NCBI GenBank assembly: GCA_039881145.1
Contig: JAYKKI010000074.1
Coordinates: forward strand, 5,034,001-5,098,000
Direction of reading: 5' to 3'
Length of the DNA stretch: 64,000 bases
From: Druceiella hillmani
Taxonomy: Eukaryota > Arthropoda > Insecta > Lepidoptera > Hepialidae
Part shown: piece after piece, positions 1 to 14,187 of the stretch
How positions within the stretch are numbered: position 1 is the stretch's first letter
Layout of the letters: each line of letters begins with the position of its first letter
The notes under the pieces: model-generated
The model's database searches: none
The model's input: only the letters and a program-made list of their open reading frames with translations
What the model was told of the DNA's origin: nothing
Program-made: the position numbers and the translations under genes

Positions 1-1272
1 TGATTCAAAGAAAGCCATAGAAACACGTTTCCGTAGAAACAGCATTCACAAACTATTACTTTTCATTTTCTCTATTTAAGAGTGCAATTTTTATTCTTGT
101 AACACTTAGACCCAACACTATATGGAATTTTACCAGACTCCTTTTGCTATGCACATAATTTTAAATGTTTAAATAGCACATTCTTTTCCATTTAGATATT
201 TTTGAAAATTAACTGTTGATCCTTTCGCAGAAACAAATTCAGTTTAGCGCAAATTTGAATTTCCTATTTTTTTATTTTAAATGAAAGAACATAGGTAAAA
301 ATCGAAGTATTTACCAAAAGTAGAACTCGGTTGCGATTATTTTATTAAAACAAGTGATTTGAGAACAGTTCACATAAAAAAGTGCACTTTGTCAAGGGAG
401 TATAACTTATAAATTTGTCTACTTAATTACCATTGTTACTAACACTAAACACAGAATTTGCAAATACAAACAGGAATTGATAAAAAAACCCCAAAAAATC
501 AAAATGTTTAAATGCGCAAATAGGATCGCGTAGAGGTTATAAAACTTATGTTTTATAACCAACTGACAGACATTTCTTCATAGGAAGAGCATATTTCAAA
601 TATTTTTTTTAATAAAATAATCGACTCTTAAACCTGATTTTTTAAATACGTCGTTTTTTATGTATGTCCTTTCATTTAAACCAAAAAACCGAGAAATTCG
701 CATTTTTGCTAAACTGAATCGATACCCTTTTGCGAATCCCATAAGTTTTCCTGCATTGGAACCGAGCATCGTTTTTCAATCTGTTTACTTTTTTCACTAC
801 TGGGAAAACTGACGAATATAAGAAATGTTCGATGAAATGTTTTCGTTCATTGTTATAATAATGATTATACCAATATGGTATCATCCCTCCTAACATACAC
901 TACAATTTTTTACAGCTTCTTTCTATAATGACTGTTTCAATCCTCAAAATTATTCTTTTATAGTAACAATGTATATACCTTTATCAAAGTCCTTCACGCA
1001 TTACATGACATCTATAGGTACGGGACAATTTTTATAAAAAAATCAATAATAAATATATATGTAAATTTTATTTCTAACGTATTATTTTCAATTAAAAAAA
1101 ATAATCTACTCGTCCACCAAAAATTGTATATAAATTACCATTCGTTTATGTTAACAAATATGTACAAGTGATTATATACATATATAAACTTACTTATACG
1201 TGTTATATTCGTTTGTATTATTACCATTCCTTTTTTTCCTTATATTTAAATTATTATAGTTGCAACTTATTT

Positions 1273-1280
<8 letters not shown>

Positions 1281-1339
<59 letters not shown>
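1281..1339. repeat. (TA)n microsatellite
   Basis: This is an uninterrupted TA dinucleotide tract of about 59 bases, flanked by AT-rich sequence. Confidence 0.97.
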
Positions 1340-1343
<4 letters not shown>

Positions 1344-4300
1344 ATATTACATATACACACTTACACGTGATTAACTAAAATATCGAAGAGTTTTGACTGT
1401 ATGTAAATAAACTTTCCAAACATTAAAAACTTAGGATGCAATATGTCCATCAAAGTATTAATTAATTCCGGGCTAGCTTTTCAAATTAAATTTCAAAAAC
1501 ATGCGCTTTTAAAGAAAAATATTCAGGTCACCCTAAAAAAATCTAGCTTAAAAGCGCTGTTTTACTAACTCTAAGAAATGATCTTGGATATCTCCTGTGT
1601 ACAAGACATACATTCCTGAAAAAACTTAAAAAACCTTTTTTTTACCCCAATCGCTATTCACTAATAAACTTACAGACCAAGCAAACGGATAAAATACGTT
1701 TTCATTTAATAACATACCGTTGTACGAGTTCCAAGTTTCACTTTCATTCATCGCCGGAACGTTGTGCGACGCCGGTCAGTTGTTTGTAAACAACACTAAT
1801 AGTCTTGTGAACAATTAAAGCGATGACTGGCATGCCACGACTCACGAGTAACATAAGACATGACGCGACGCGACTACTTCATAACCGGGGGCCTGTCTCG
1901 GAACGTGGGTGTGGAAATTTATTACCCGCGTGTCCAATTGTAGTCACTGTAACCTACTGTACTCGTACTGCGAAATAAGCGTTCGAAACGTGGGTGCACA
2001 GTTCATCGAGAAAAAACGACCTTAACACACACACACACAATGGAAAATGATTGAAAACATATTTGTAAATTTAGCCCATTGATTTATTGTTATGCTGACT
2101 ATTAACCTGTGTGACCATTAACCTGTATACTGCAAGTTAAAGGAAAATTTAAAGTATATGCCAATTTAAATACAAGTTGTTAGTAGTAACGAAAACGTTT
2201 TTATATTTAATTTCTGTTCTTAACAGTAACGAAAGTCACATTTCTGAGAGCAAACAAACCCTACCGATATTGGTAGTGGTTGAAAAGATCTGGAAGCAAG
2301 TTGCTGACTCCATTTGCGGTATAGACGTATTTATAAGCAGCTTTTAGACTTAGTAATATGTACCTAAACCACTTCAGTGCCTATAGAGTGGTAGCACTGA
2401 CTTTAAAAAAAGAAATTCAACACCTACTTTCAAATCTGTTTGAATTTTATATTTATTTATGCGAAAATAATAAGTTTTAAATTTAATTTTGTGCTCCATT
2501 ATAGCCAATATAATTTCCACTGATGCAGCATTATGAAAAACCTTTTTTACCAGAAAAATCTTATATTTAGTATCACAGTGTGATACTACCTTGAACTTGA
2601 TCAGATATTATCCAAATATCGATACGGTACCTTATCGTGTCCTAGGACAGTTTCATCAATATTGTGTCCCAAAAATTCGAATGTTTAGGGGATAATGGAA
2701 AGATGAGGGTATGTGTGCTATGTTCTATTTGACACTATCGTAAAAGTTTAATTAGATAAAACGTATGTGATAATGAGCTATCATATAATGATCTCAGTAC
2801 GAAGAAATAAAGCAATTTAACACGATAGGAATCTGAGGGAGTTGCATACCAAGCAACAATAAAGGATAGTCGAGAAATAATGTGCACCTGCTGCCTAAAG
2901 GATTCTACATAGAATCAAGCTGGCGGCGAAAAAACCTAGTTTTAGGAAAGACAACTTATATCCTTCACGAGACCTCCCACAGAGGACACGTATATTATTT
3001 GCGTGATTGGCATTCATCATTGTATACTTCTGCGACGTCACGGTTTGTTTCCAATGACGGCGATATTATTCGTGTAAACAATTAAGAGACGTAGCGAATC
3101 GGCTAAACGTGTCGCGATACGACTCTTTCGTAGAACTCGGGGACTGCTTAGGCTTGTGGGTGTGTCATTGCCAATTTAATGGTCATATACTATTTTAATG
3201 AATGTGATATGACATTGCTAATCAAACAACAAGACCTTAGTTGCTTTTAGGGGCTGCGCAAATAACAGCAGTTGTACGACACTTATATTAAAATTACGCT
3301 AAGCTATATTACTTACGATCTGATTTTAGAAACAAGATCCTTGCAAACGATTTAACTGATTGACGTTGAAGCTATACTTCATAATAACTATACGTATTAC
3401 ATTTTTGTAAATTGTCATGGTGAATGTACATGTGGGTTTGTTTACTTACAATATGACGTGAGTTCTCTTAATAACAAAGAACTTGTTTGGACTTGTGCGT
3501 GCGACCTTGCCAATTAAAGAATGGAACCAGATACCGTGGAATAAACTGTTATACAATATACCGTTACAAGGGCATGTTTATTCGTTTAATGCTGTCAGAA
3601 TCGTTTAACTAACGTACTACGTAGAACTCTAAGCACCCACTTTTAATCTCCGGTTAAAATAAGAATCATACAGAAATTCTGGTAACGTCTATAAAATAAT
3701 AATATATAGATTTGCCTGGGCGCTTATATTTAATGTATATGTCTGACGAATTCTCTACTAATAGCCAACATCTCTTAGGTAATAACGTTGTAAAGAGCTT
3801 AATGAGAAAACCTTACACCTGACAGAAGCTTCGGAGATAATGCTGTATATTGTTTATTGATCAGTTTTGAAGCTTACCACTGGAGAGAATGTTATGCAGT
3901 CAGCTTGTATACGTGTGCATTATCGAAAGTAAGTAAACAATATATTTGCAACAAAATATTTTACGTAAATTACGTAATTTTGTTAGACCTTTATTATTTA
4001 AAATCTTATATAGGCAGCACAACTTGAAAAACATAAATTCATTTCTAAGAACTTTTTCCGGTTATCAGGTGGGTCAACTTTCCATAATCACATACTGGTG
4101 AAGGATATAAAATTACCATTTTAAAGTGAAACTTTTATTATTATCAATCCCTCATTTACATAATACTTATTAATATCAACATCATAATTTTCTAAAAAAT
4201 ATTAATTTTAAACTAAAATAATATGTAATAAAAAATATAAGTCGAAATATAACTTGTTTCACAGACATAAAATACACAATTAATCTCAAATTATAAAGCT

Positions 4301-5257
4301 TTTGAAAACAAGATATCTTTATATAAAATGTATTATTTTAAAAAGCTTCTTAATTTCAGATTAACTTGGTATTTTATATCTTTTCATATACATGAGAACC
4401 GGATAGAGATGCTAATTTTTCTTGAAAAAAAAACAACGTATGCTTTGTGTTAGGAAGAGGAAAATATAAGTATATTAAAAAATAGTATTTTTAAAACTTA
4501 GGACTAAAAACCTACTTGAAAACCTAATTTTTAACCTAAAATTATGGAATTTGTAATATATTCTTAGTTTAGATTTTAATATATGATCCTCATTATTGAA
4601 AAATGAAAACTTTTTTCAATTTTCTAATTTCTTTTTAGTCTTTATATTTTGTATAAGCCAAAAAGAAATATTGTACGCCTTCGCAGTTACCACTTGTGTA
4701 TTGAAAGTGAGATAATTTGTTTTTAACTATAGTTGGCAACACTAGGATCGGGTCTCGACTAAGGTACGTAAAATCAGGTAATCCGATTGAGAACGGGACG
4801 GTTGGTAAACCTTGATTCTGTTATGTACTGAAATACGAAGAACGTTACGATTCACCAAAACAAAATTAATGACGAAATCCTTTTGAGGCATGATGTGTAC
4901 AGCCCGGCACGGTTACGATACGGTAGTACGAAAGTAGAATATTGATGCAATGAACGTTAAAAGCGGGGCAATCTTAAGTTATCGGTAACATAAAAACATC
5001 TCAAGAGACTAAGTTAAAAGTAAAATAAAAAACCAGTGTGCTTTAGGCCACACGACTGAAGTAACATTTCAAATTCACAAAATATGAACTTTAAAATGAA
5101 TTTACAATTTTATTCACTTTAAACGTAGAATATTTAATGTATTGAACAAAATAATAATTTATAAAATTGTTCAAGAACGAAAAGAAATTACAAAAAAAAT
5201 CGGAAGCAGTCATGAGGACTGTTTACAGAAATGAAAACTTAAAACTGTATTTTGAAA

Positions 5258-5529
5258 TTTCAAACTGATTGTAATATTAAAAATCTTTTGACACTTGTAA
5301 ATAAATCAAAACCTATAGGGTACTTCCCGTTGACCTAGAATCATGAATTTTCAAACTGATTGTAATATTAAAAATCTTTTGACACTTGTAAATAAATCAA
5401 AACCTATAGGGTACTTCCCGTTGACCTAGAATCATGAATTTTCAAACTGATTGTAATATTAAAAATCTTTTGACACTTGTAAATAAATCAAAACCTATAG
5501 GGTACTTCCCGTTGACCTAGAATCATGAA
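5258..5529. repeat. Minisatellite, three near-identical copies of a 91-bp unit
   Basis: The landmark CAAACTGATTG recurs at 5261, 5352 and 5443, giving a period of 91. Copies two and three are essentially identical and copy one differs only at its left edge. Each unit contains GGGTACTTCCCGTTGACCTA. The unit and the sequence just after the array (GGCAAGAAGCAAAGTCTCAC) match the interior of the terminal-inverted-repeat element at 18.24-18.73 kb, so the array looks like a local amplification of a piece of that transposon family. Confidence 0.95.
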
Positions 5530-5725
5530 CTTGGCAAGAAGCAAAGTCTCACTCCCAAGGTTCCACTCATGACGGGTCGGTTTTTACATTTTTTTACTCT
5601 ATTCCTTGGGAATTTACGAAAGTTTTTAAAAAATTGCTGCCTAAACCTACAATAATTTTAATCTAATCATCTTTACCATAAAGTATGCATAAATTTTGCT
5701 TAAAGACTTGATGTGAAAACAAAAT

Positions 5726-6411
5726 TTAATTCAAAATTTTTATTAAATATGTATTCAGTAAGAAGTATTTAAATATTAGCATACGTCTGTTCAAAACATC
5801 CCCCACTAGCTCCAATACAATAATGGAATCGTCTTTGTCGTTAATGGGAAAATTACGTAAGTTCTCCCAAACTACCTTTGCAACCTCCATTATTTTTTTC
5901 TCCAGTTCTTCAGGCATATTAATGTCTTGACCGTATAAGATGTGTTTCAGTACGCCGAATGTGGAAGGCTTTTGTTAATTATGACATGTCTGTTCACAAA
6001 ATGCCCTTCAGGAAGTGCCATCATTAATTTCCCAATTCTAATCTTGATGGCATATCAATAGGCAAAAGGTTTTGGACTACTTGACAGTGGTATTTCATGT
6101 TTTAATATTCTCTACACAGTTTAATGACCAAATGACGAGCCATTCCTTTTCTGTTTATTGTCGGTTCCTACTAAGACTCAAGGATTCGTACTTCAGTTTG
6201 TACGTTACTTGTCCGCGGTTGCTGACTTTCAGCGCTTCACTTTTTATCTCTCGCTAAAACTTTTTCGAAATAGGCTATCAATGTCTCCTAAATATTCTCA
6301 CGTCGGCAATCGCCGGATCAGGAAACCAACGGCGGTATTCAGTACGTGCGACTCTAGCACGGCCATCGCAAAATCTGTAACAATTTTGCATGTCGGCTAT
6401 TTCATATCATT
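5726..6411 (-). pseudogene. Decayed transposase with N-terminal helix-turn-helix (DUF4817-like) domain
   Basis: Near 6411-6279 the minus strand reads YEIADMQNCYRFCDGRARVA followed by TEYRRWFPDPAIADVRIF. This matches the pattern of the N-terminal homeodomain-like region of insect transposases (ADM..YG...N...A...Y..RFP.R..PD...F). The frame then breaks at stops. A 63-codon open stretch at 5917-5726 begins MPEELEKKIMEVAKVVWENL, resembling the C-terminal part of such proteins, where a short amphipathic helix precedes the end. Several stops and frame changes lie between the two. I saw no terminal repeats. The family call rests on motif memory. Confidence 0.55.
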
Positions 6412-6945
6412 TAAATCGGTTGGCCATTTAGAAAAAAATAATAATACTGCACAATGATAAGTGTCAAAAGCACTAAACATATAACAAAAAAGTTGAGAGT
6501 CGTCTGACCAAACGGAGTCTAGGTTACTTAGCAACAATAGAATAACCGCTAACAATAACGATAGACCTCTAACAGTAAAAGTGTGTCGGTTACTTAGTAA
6601 CAATTGATCTTACATATTTTAAAAATGAGACAAAGTCCTGATTAGAGACGACAATGTTAAATTGGCAATGCACACGGGGCGTTACTCGGTAATTTTAAAA
6701 TCAAGCAACGTGGGAGACTTCAAATTCATACAGCTGTAACTTAGTTATTATTTTTTTATTAATCGGAAAGTATAACTTATAGTTATTTTTACGAAAAAAG
6801 TGATCAAATAAAAAAAGTATTAGTTAAGGGGCGATTTTTTGATAAAAATTATAACATAATGCCATTTTCTAAAAGCATTTCAGACTTAACTGAAATGATT
6901 ACCTTATACGAAAAAAATATTATTTTACTTTAATTTTTTACAATT

Positions 6946-7113
6946 ACGTGATGTAGTATTATTTCTATTTTCTTTAAGTTCTTTACCACGACCTAGGTTT
7001 CGTTGTATTACATCTTCAGGTGGGCTATTAGCAAAGATGAATCTTTGGTTTTACAACGAAACCTAGGTCGTGGTAAAGAACTTAAAGAAAGTAGAAATAA
7101 TACTACATCACGT
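6946..7113. mobile_element. Foldback MITE, 62-bp arms
   Basis: The left arm 6946-7007 and right arm 7052-7113 are inverted copies with about one mismatch, separated by a 44-base centre. Both arms run from ACGTGATGTAGTATTATTTC inward to the CCTAGGTTTCGTTG block. Related copies sit at 20691-20911 (complete foldback) and 31486-31590 (single arm), so this is a dispersed family. No coding capacity. Confidence 0.9.
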
Positions 7114-7859
7114 AGTTTCATTTAATTATCAATAATGAATTTCTACAAAATTAATGCAAAATATATTCAATATTTCAATTTTCAATTGTTGCATTAAGAC
7201 CTAGTGGTTCTACAGACACATATTAATGATTTGATCGATAGAATAAAATGATACTGCTCACTAAAAAAACTATTTCTCGGTGAGTTTTAATTTTTTGGCT
7301 GTACGAGTTTCATTTCTCCCAAGAAATGGTCTAACATATTTACACTTATGCATCTAATACCTATATAAAACAATAACCATAAATAAATAGACGGCTTCAG
7401 AAATGTAATCATGGAGTTTCTTAGTGATTCACGACCGAGTATCAGTTAATTTTTCTATTAATTCTATATCAGATTTTTAACATTAATAAATGAAATATGT
7501 ATTTTTGCAGATAAAATGTTATATCAAAGTAACAATTATTATTTTCAACCGTGGGTTACAAAAATATTTTATCGGTTAACTTGTATCAACATTTTCAAGA
7601 GGTACGAGTACTAAAGACGACTAGAAAACCTTATTTTATCGTATTCTTACACAGTATTATCTGTCTTCGTCTTTTTTATTTTTATTTAAATACATCAGTG
7701 TACACAAAGTTATTTATATACAATGGCATACAACGTAATAATCTGTGCTTATAATAAATAATATTATCGCAAACGATATATTTAGACATAATTAATAATA
7801 TATTGCATAAGAAGTTCTGCGGTGTGTTCGAGAAGAATAAATGGCGAAATGAAATTATT

Positions 7860-8150
7860 ATTATCTTTTAGATGAGGAGACGCGTGACTACGGCAAGTGC
7901 AACATATACACAGAGCGAATTTACGAGAAACAACTTTGCCCTCGCACGCTGTTCGGGAGATAATTACTCGAGTTCGCTACCGTTGGTTGCATAATGATAA
8001 CCCCCTAGGAACAATAAGTGGGCCTAATGTTGATATGAAAGACTCGAGGCGAGACAATTGAATGCGAAGTCCTGACGTCGGCGGTTGCGGTGCGAAAGTT
8101 CAAAAGCGCATTGATACTCGAAAAATCAAAGCGTTCACTTTTGATCGGTA
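7860..8150. promoter_or_regulatory. Candidate regulatory block (complex, GC-richer intronic sequence)
   Basis: This patch is non-repetitive and clearly less AT-biased than its flanks. It has several CpG-containing words and GATA-type sites (GAGATAA, TGATAA). Nothing here is coding. The regulatory reading is inference from composition only. Confidence 0.25.
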
Positions 8151-9729
8151 CATTTTAGTAACATAGATTGTCAGTTACGATAATCTGGAAAAGTGCTGCA
8201 CTAAGGCTGTTACAACATGTATCGATGGAGACGCTGATTATAAAGAATTAACTATTAAACTTCTAGAGACTATATTAAAAAAGTCTCGATTTTTTGCTGA
8301 CTCTAACATTACTACAATTTATTTTAATATGCCGTATTTATTTTAATGAAGTGTGTTGAATAAAATCGAGATATGTATAGATAATTTTCTAGACAAAATT
8401 AATGAAGCTATGAAAAATCGTTAGTTATTTTGGAGAAATTATATTTTATCTCTGTACGAAACTCACACTGTGAAACCTAAATACGGAAAATGTAGTGATG
8501 AAAAACCGTTCACCTACTAATCTTTTTTTATGATCGGAGGCTCTCGTCATTGTCACAAGTTTATCAGACTAGCCCTATAACATGACTAGTGGTAAAAATG
8601 TTCCACTTAAATTCTGACAACGTCAGTTCGCGATTAGAAAAAAGACAGATAAGAAACGTTGAAGAGCAATAATGGAACTAAAAATGCACTTAAATAACTT
8701 TCAGGAGATGTTCAGGAACAGTATTCGTGAATTATTCCAGCGGCAATACTGTAAGTGGAAACTGGAGACCTTTACGCAAAGTTAGCTAGTTTCGGCAAGT
8801 ACCATAGTGGTTTATGTAGGCCACCGTTATAACAACTGGAATAATAATATTTGCAAATTTGTCATTATAGTACCTAAAATGTTGTACGAAGTGCTGATTT
8901 TCAACATTCTTTAATGAAATGCTTGTATGCTAAAAACAAAATGGTTTCGTTTTCTTTTTTGTATTTTTTTTCTAAGTAGTCATAAATTACCTACATTCTG
9001 TTCTCCGCTTGACGTTGAATTTTGGGACATATTAGTTGTAACTGTTCAAGATTAATTATAATCCAAGCAATGCCGGTTCTCGTCGCTGATATACATATTG
9101 GTTTCAAATCTCTAACTAATATTTATATCAAATTTACCATTCCGTTTGAAGCTTAAAATTAATAGAAAGATAAGACAAAGTTAATCGATGCGCAAATTTC
9201 CCAAGATAATATTAACGCTGCAAACGTTAACGCCGCAAAGCTTAATATCGCACGCATATACCTACACGTAGTTGCTGAATTTATATACCTCTTATTATCT
9301 TGGCACGAAGAAGATAACAAATAGCCGCATATTTCCACATAGCCTTTATGGGTCCGCATAGGTCCATAATGCACGCTTCTGAATTTAATAATATTTTATT
9401 GAAATAATTAGATGACGTTATAAACATACATATTGTATTCCGAAGTTCTAAAGTAGGTCTTAAGCACTGAATAATATTGCAAGGATCTATAAAATATTCA
9501 TGTAAAGGGGATGAATGTTGAAAACTAAGGAAATAGTTTTAAAACAGAACTCATATTATAGCGAATGTTTTTTTTCTTAATCCTGCTGTCACTTTTCTAC
9601 TATGGAGTTTACATAAGCTAAATGCTACTGATACTTTTATTAAAATTAAGGCGTATTCGAAATTTTAGAGTTATAAAGATGCACACATCAGGACGAACAT
9701 TTTTTTACAGACTATTGTTTTCTACTACT

Positions 9730-10990
9730 GAACTGTTGCTTTTGACAATCCCAAATGATATTAAACATTAAAAAATCCGTTTGTTTGTTAGTCTTTCACG
9801 TCACAATGAAGCAACGGATCGACGTGGCTTCCTACACAGAGATAGCTGGCGGGCCAAAAAATAATACAAGCTACTTTTTAAGTGGACACTCTTATTCCCA
9901 AAATTTACAAATCAGGAAGTATATTTGTTTGTCCTTCTCACCCGTCACAATGGAGCAATAGATCAACGTGATTTCCTGGACAGAAATAGTTAGCGGAGCG
10001 GGAAATGACACAAGCTACTTACAAACTCGAGAAATCTTATACTAATTAAAACTACAATCCCAGTTAATATTAAAAATGCAAAAGTGTGTTTGTTTGTCCT
10101 TTTTTTACGTCACAATGGAGCAATAAATTGACACGATTTCCTGTACATAAATAGTTGGCGAATCGGAGAAATGACACAGACTACTTTCTAATCCGGTAAA
10201 TCTTATCCTAACTAGTATTATAATCCCTAATAAAATGAGAAATTCAAAAGTTTATTGGTTTGCTCCTATGCCACGTCGCAATGGAGCAGCAGATCAACGT
10301 GATTTTCTGCACAGAATTAGTTGGTGAACTAGGAAATGAAATAGGCTAATTACCAACCCAGAAAATTTTATCCTATCTAATTTGACAATACCAAATAACG
10401 TGGAAAATTCTAATTTATGTTTATTTGTCCTTCTTTCACGTCTCAACGGAGAAACATATCTACGTGATATTCAGCATAGAGATGTTTGGCGGATCGGAAA
10501 ATAATATAGCCTACTTTCCAATCCAGGCAATCTCATCCTAACTAGAACAGAAATCCCTAGGTTTAAAAATTCGACAGTATATTATGCTATCCTTCTGTCA
10601 CATCGCAAAGGAGCAACATATCGACATGGTTTTCTACACAGAAATATTAAAAATGTTAAATGTGTTTGTTTGTACTTCTTTTATATCGCATTACTACAAC
10701 ATATCAACGTAATTTTGATACTATATATATATATATGATAGAAAATCTGTACATTAATAATTGACCGTCCAGGAAATAAGATAGGCTACTTTTAACCTCG
10801 GTAAATGTTATCCTAACTAAGATAATAATGCCAACAAATATTACAAATTATAATATGTGTTTGCTTGGTGTTTTTCACGTCCCAATAGAACAACACATCG
10901 ACGAGATTTTTTGAACGAAGATAGTTCACGGGCTAGAAAATGACATAGGCTACCTTCCAACGCGAGAAATCTCATCGTAACTAATGACAA
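9730..10990. repeat. Tandem array of about eight diverged ~165-bp Helitron-like units
   Basis: The landmark 'cacgtcacaatggagcaa' or a close variant recurs near 9802, 9946, 10111, 10277, 10442, 10614, 10687 and 10881. The central units are spaced 165-172 bases apart, and one unit near 10.65 kb is shortened. Each unit has in order a TGTTTGTCCTT stretch, that landmark, ATCGACGTGATTT, an ATAGTTGGCG stretch, AATGACATAGGCTACTTTC-like sequence and TTATCCTAACTA. From memory these are pieces of a widespread lepidopteran Helitron-like non-autonomous element whose 5' end reads TCCTA(C/A)TAATATTATAA. The units differ by roughly 15-25%, so the array is old. Confidence 0.85.
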
Positions 10991-12299
10991 TATGAAAATA
11001 AAACTATAAAATTTATATAGAATACATAAAAGCAATCATGTAAAGACATAAAAACAACAAAAAGTTATCTGTCTTAATTATAAAAGCAGGGTTAATATAT
11101 TTCTTCATATTAAAATAATTATACTGCATATTCCTACAATTTGTAACAAATTTTGCAAACTCAGACCATCTACTTCTGAAATCCTAAACAGAGTACCCCT
11201 TGCTATTTATGATATAAAATTATGATACCAGGAAGTTTATGGTAAAATCAATCAAAGTACATCTAATAACAGGATGAACGCGCCGTTATGTGATTTAATG
11301 AGCTCAGTATGTAGACATAAAATCTATACTCGAATGAAAGAAGATAGTTTATATTTAGGCAAGCATTTTTTCGTTGAGTTTGTATTTATCATCGAATCCG
11401 TCCTTGGCATAAATTTCGAGGATTGGATTATTTCAATTTAACTACTCTCGAGAGTACCTGTTGCTTGAACTGAAGTTAAATGCTGTACAAGTGTTATCTA
11501 ACAAGTAGATGCTGTTTGGTGGCAAGTAAGTTTGTAGAGGAAGTAAAAATATCTCAGACTTGAAGAGATTTCAACTTACATATGTTTCTCTCTCGTTCTA
11601 TATAAACAAAGCGAGATATGGTGATCTTTTCAACGTTGTTGAAATGTGGAAAGTTACGATGAAATAAAGTTCTAAGCGTCACATTGCAAAAGCAAACTAT
11701 CTTATTTAAATTTATAAATACGATATAACTCTTGAATTTTTAATAATTCAAAGGTAGCACGTACGAAAGGAAATTATTGGCAAACAGAATATGAATATAG
11801 GGTTCGTAGGGATATTTTCCTTACCCGAATCAATCACATTACACAAGTTGCTAATTGTTTCACATGGGTTTTATTATTATAATCTTTGAATTTTTACTTT
11901 CATAAATATTGACCGCGACACAGAGTTATAAGAAGGAGCAAGTAGATCACGCAATGACGTACTTAGTATGGTAAATTATAAATGCAAGCCCAGGCTAAGG
12001 GAGTGTATTGCGGAGCGAATCTATATTTTTTGAAATTCTTATTGGTTATGACTTTTCTAAAGATCGCGAAATATTTGGAACAGGCGCGAAATGGTGATTC
12101 CGTCATTATGGTCGGCAAAAAACAATAAAAGATTTGAAGGAGTGTTGTTTAGTTACATAAAACTTGTACTATCATTTTTAAGTTGTATCTAATGGCGAAC
12201 ATCACTGTAACGGGCACAAGAAGGTCCCTTTTCACGATATTTTTATATTTGAGGGAATACAAATATAAAAGAGAGTGAAAATAAGAGCAAAGTAATTTC

Positions 12300-12723
12300 G
12301 CAGCAATTGTTATTTATATGTTTTATTTATTTATCAAAAAAACCCCATGTCCAACATACAGATTATCCTAAAGCGCTGGATATGTGCGAACACTTTTAGT
12401 ACAAAAATTAACATTACACATAATAGCACAAATAATAATGAATAAAACAGAAAAACACACATTAATTCAAACTGAACATAAAACTAACTAATAATCAAAT
12501 GTGAACTACCAAGCATCTTCATAATCTTAGGCCTAAAGAGGTTAATGGAGCACAAGAAAATATAAAGAGTCAGTGCCTCTTCCAATACCTCGTTGATTAA
12601 CGTAAGTGCGTAAAAAACTGATGAACGTTGCATGATGTTCATGCGCGCTCTAGGCAAATGAAATAAACTATAATTGCGTCGTTTCACGTAACAGTCAAGT
12701 GCATGAAGCGTTGCCTGACCCAA
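12300..12723 (-). mobile_element. 3' end of a non-LTR retrotransposon (CR1/jockey-like), 5'-truncated
   Basis: On the minus strand, 12723-12484 encodes a peptide containing RRNYSLFHLPRARMNIMQRS and, at its end, SINLFRPKIMKML. This resembles the C-terminal tail of insect LINE reverse transcriptases (…LPR.R....RSP...A....N...LDIF..S...F), ending in a stop. It is followed by an AT-rich 3' UTR with GGACATGGGGTTTTTTTGAT and then GATAAATAAATAAAAC near 12330, a typical LINE tail. The reverse transcriptase core is absent, so this is a 5'-truncated insertion on the same strand as the SLC7 gene. Superfamily is uncertain. Confidence 0.55.
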
Positions 12724-14084
12724 AACCGAGGGTTTATCGAGTATCGAGGGTATACCGAGGGTTAATTATTTAATAATTTAAAAAAATGCATGAACAAAGA
12801 CAATTCCTGAGAGTATTGAAGTGAATTACATCCGACCATGTCCATTATAAACTCTGAAGATAGTACCCCGTACATTTCTTTATATAAACATTTATTAAAC
12901 TTGTTGATTTGTGTGGAGACCAGAGGAATGCATTCATTTCAAGACTACTGGTATGATATAAAATGTTAGATGGTTATCTATAATTACACCGAGATTCCGC
13001 ACGAATGACACCCTCTCGAGCGCAGTTCCATGCATCAAGATACTTGTAATTCTACGGAAGGTGCGCACTGATGACGTATTCCCGTCAAGGTGAATCGAAT
13101 TTTGATCTGAATATACGTCAAATCTAAAATTAAAAATAAATTGAGTATAGGAATATTTTATGAAATAAGACTCACTAAAGTGATTAGTAATAATTTACGC
13201 ATTATACAATAAAACAAATTAATAAAACTTTCTGTCGAAATAATCGAATCGAATGAATATCGGTAACGACCGCAATTAACCGTACCATACTTAATTTATC
13301 TTTCCAGTCCAAGGAGAAGTAGTTTTAAATGATTAATAATAAACGAAATACAGGAAATACACATTATTGAAACTTTTGAAGAGTTGAATAGGAGTTTAAT
13401 TATTGCTTTGAAATATATTTCAAGTGCATTTAAAATTTAAACTTGTAATATCTGCATTTTTAGGCAATAAAAAAATTAATATTCCATATGACGCCAATTT
13501 CGGGCAACCATATAAGATAAATGTAAAATAACATTTTTAGTATAACTAAACTCCTTAATGATGAGTTTTTTGGAATCACTTACGGCTTAGTTGTATTTAA
13601 ACTACGTAAGAAGTTAACTTTTCACTTTAATTTTAAGTTTAAATTATATAATTGGTTAAGTTTCAATTAAGGAGGTAAGTATTTTTTCCTTGCAAAATAA
13701 GATATTTAATACGGGTATAATAGTTTATATTATTAACATCTCTTTCCTGCTATTAGTAAGGTTTTTCCTCACGAGTACTTCCATAAAATATAAACCAACT
13801 CAATCACAGCAGCACGCCGGAATGACTGAACTGCATGCACAAAGTACATGCGTTGACCTAAGTGGGTTACAGTGAGTTGTTTGCTAATGAGCTTTTTGAC
13901 ATCAATAAACTTAATTTAGCACAACCTCTATATCTACCCATGCAGTATGACCGATATATTCGAATTTACGCAACTCGAATTTACATATTGACATATTCCA
14001 CAAACCACTTTGCTACAATTAAAGGGCAGTTAAATACTACCGCAATTACTCTGCAAAAATATAGGAAAAACGTAAAATATTATT

Positions 14085-14187
<103 letters not shown>

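Noticed and set aside
9159..9374. 71-codon minus-strand ORF with an Ala-rich stretch
   Set aside because: Its repeats of CGCAAAG/AACGTTAA-type words explain the pattern, and no family was recognised.
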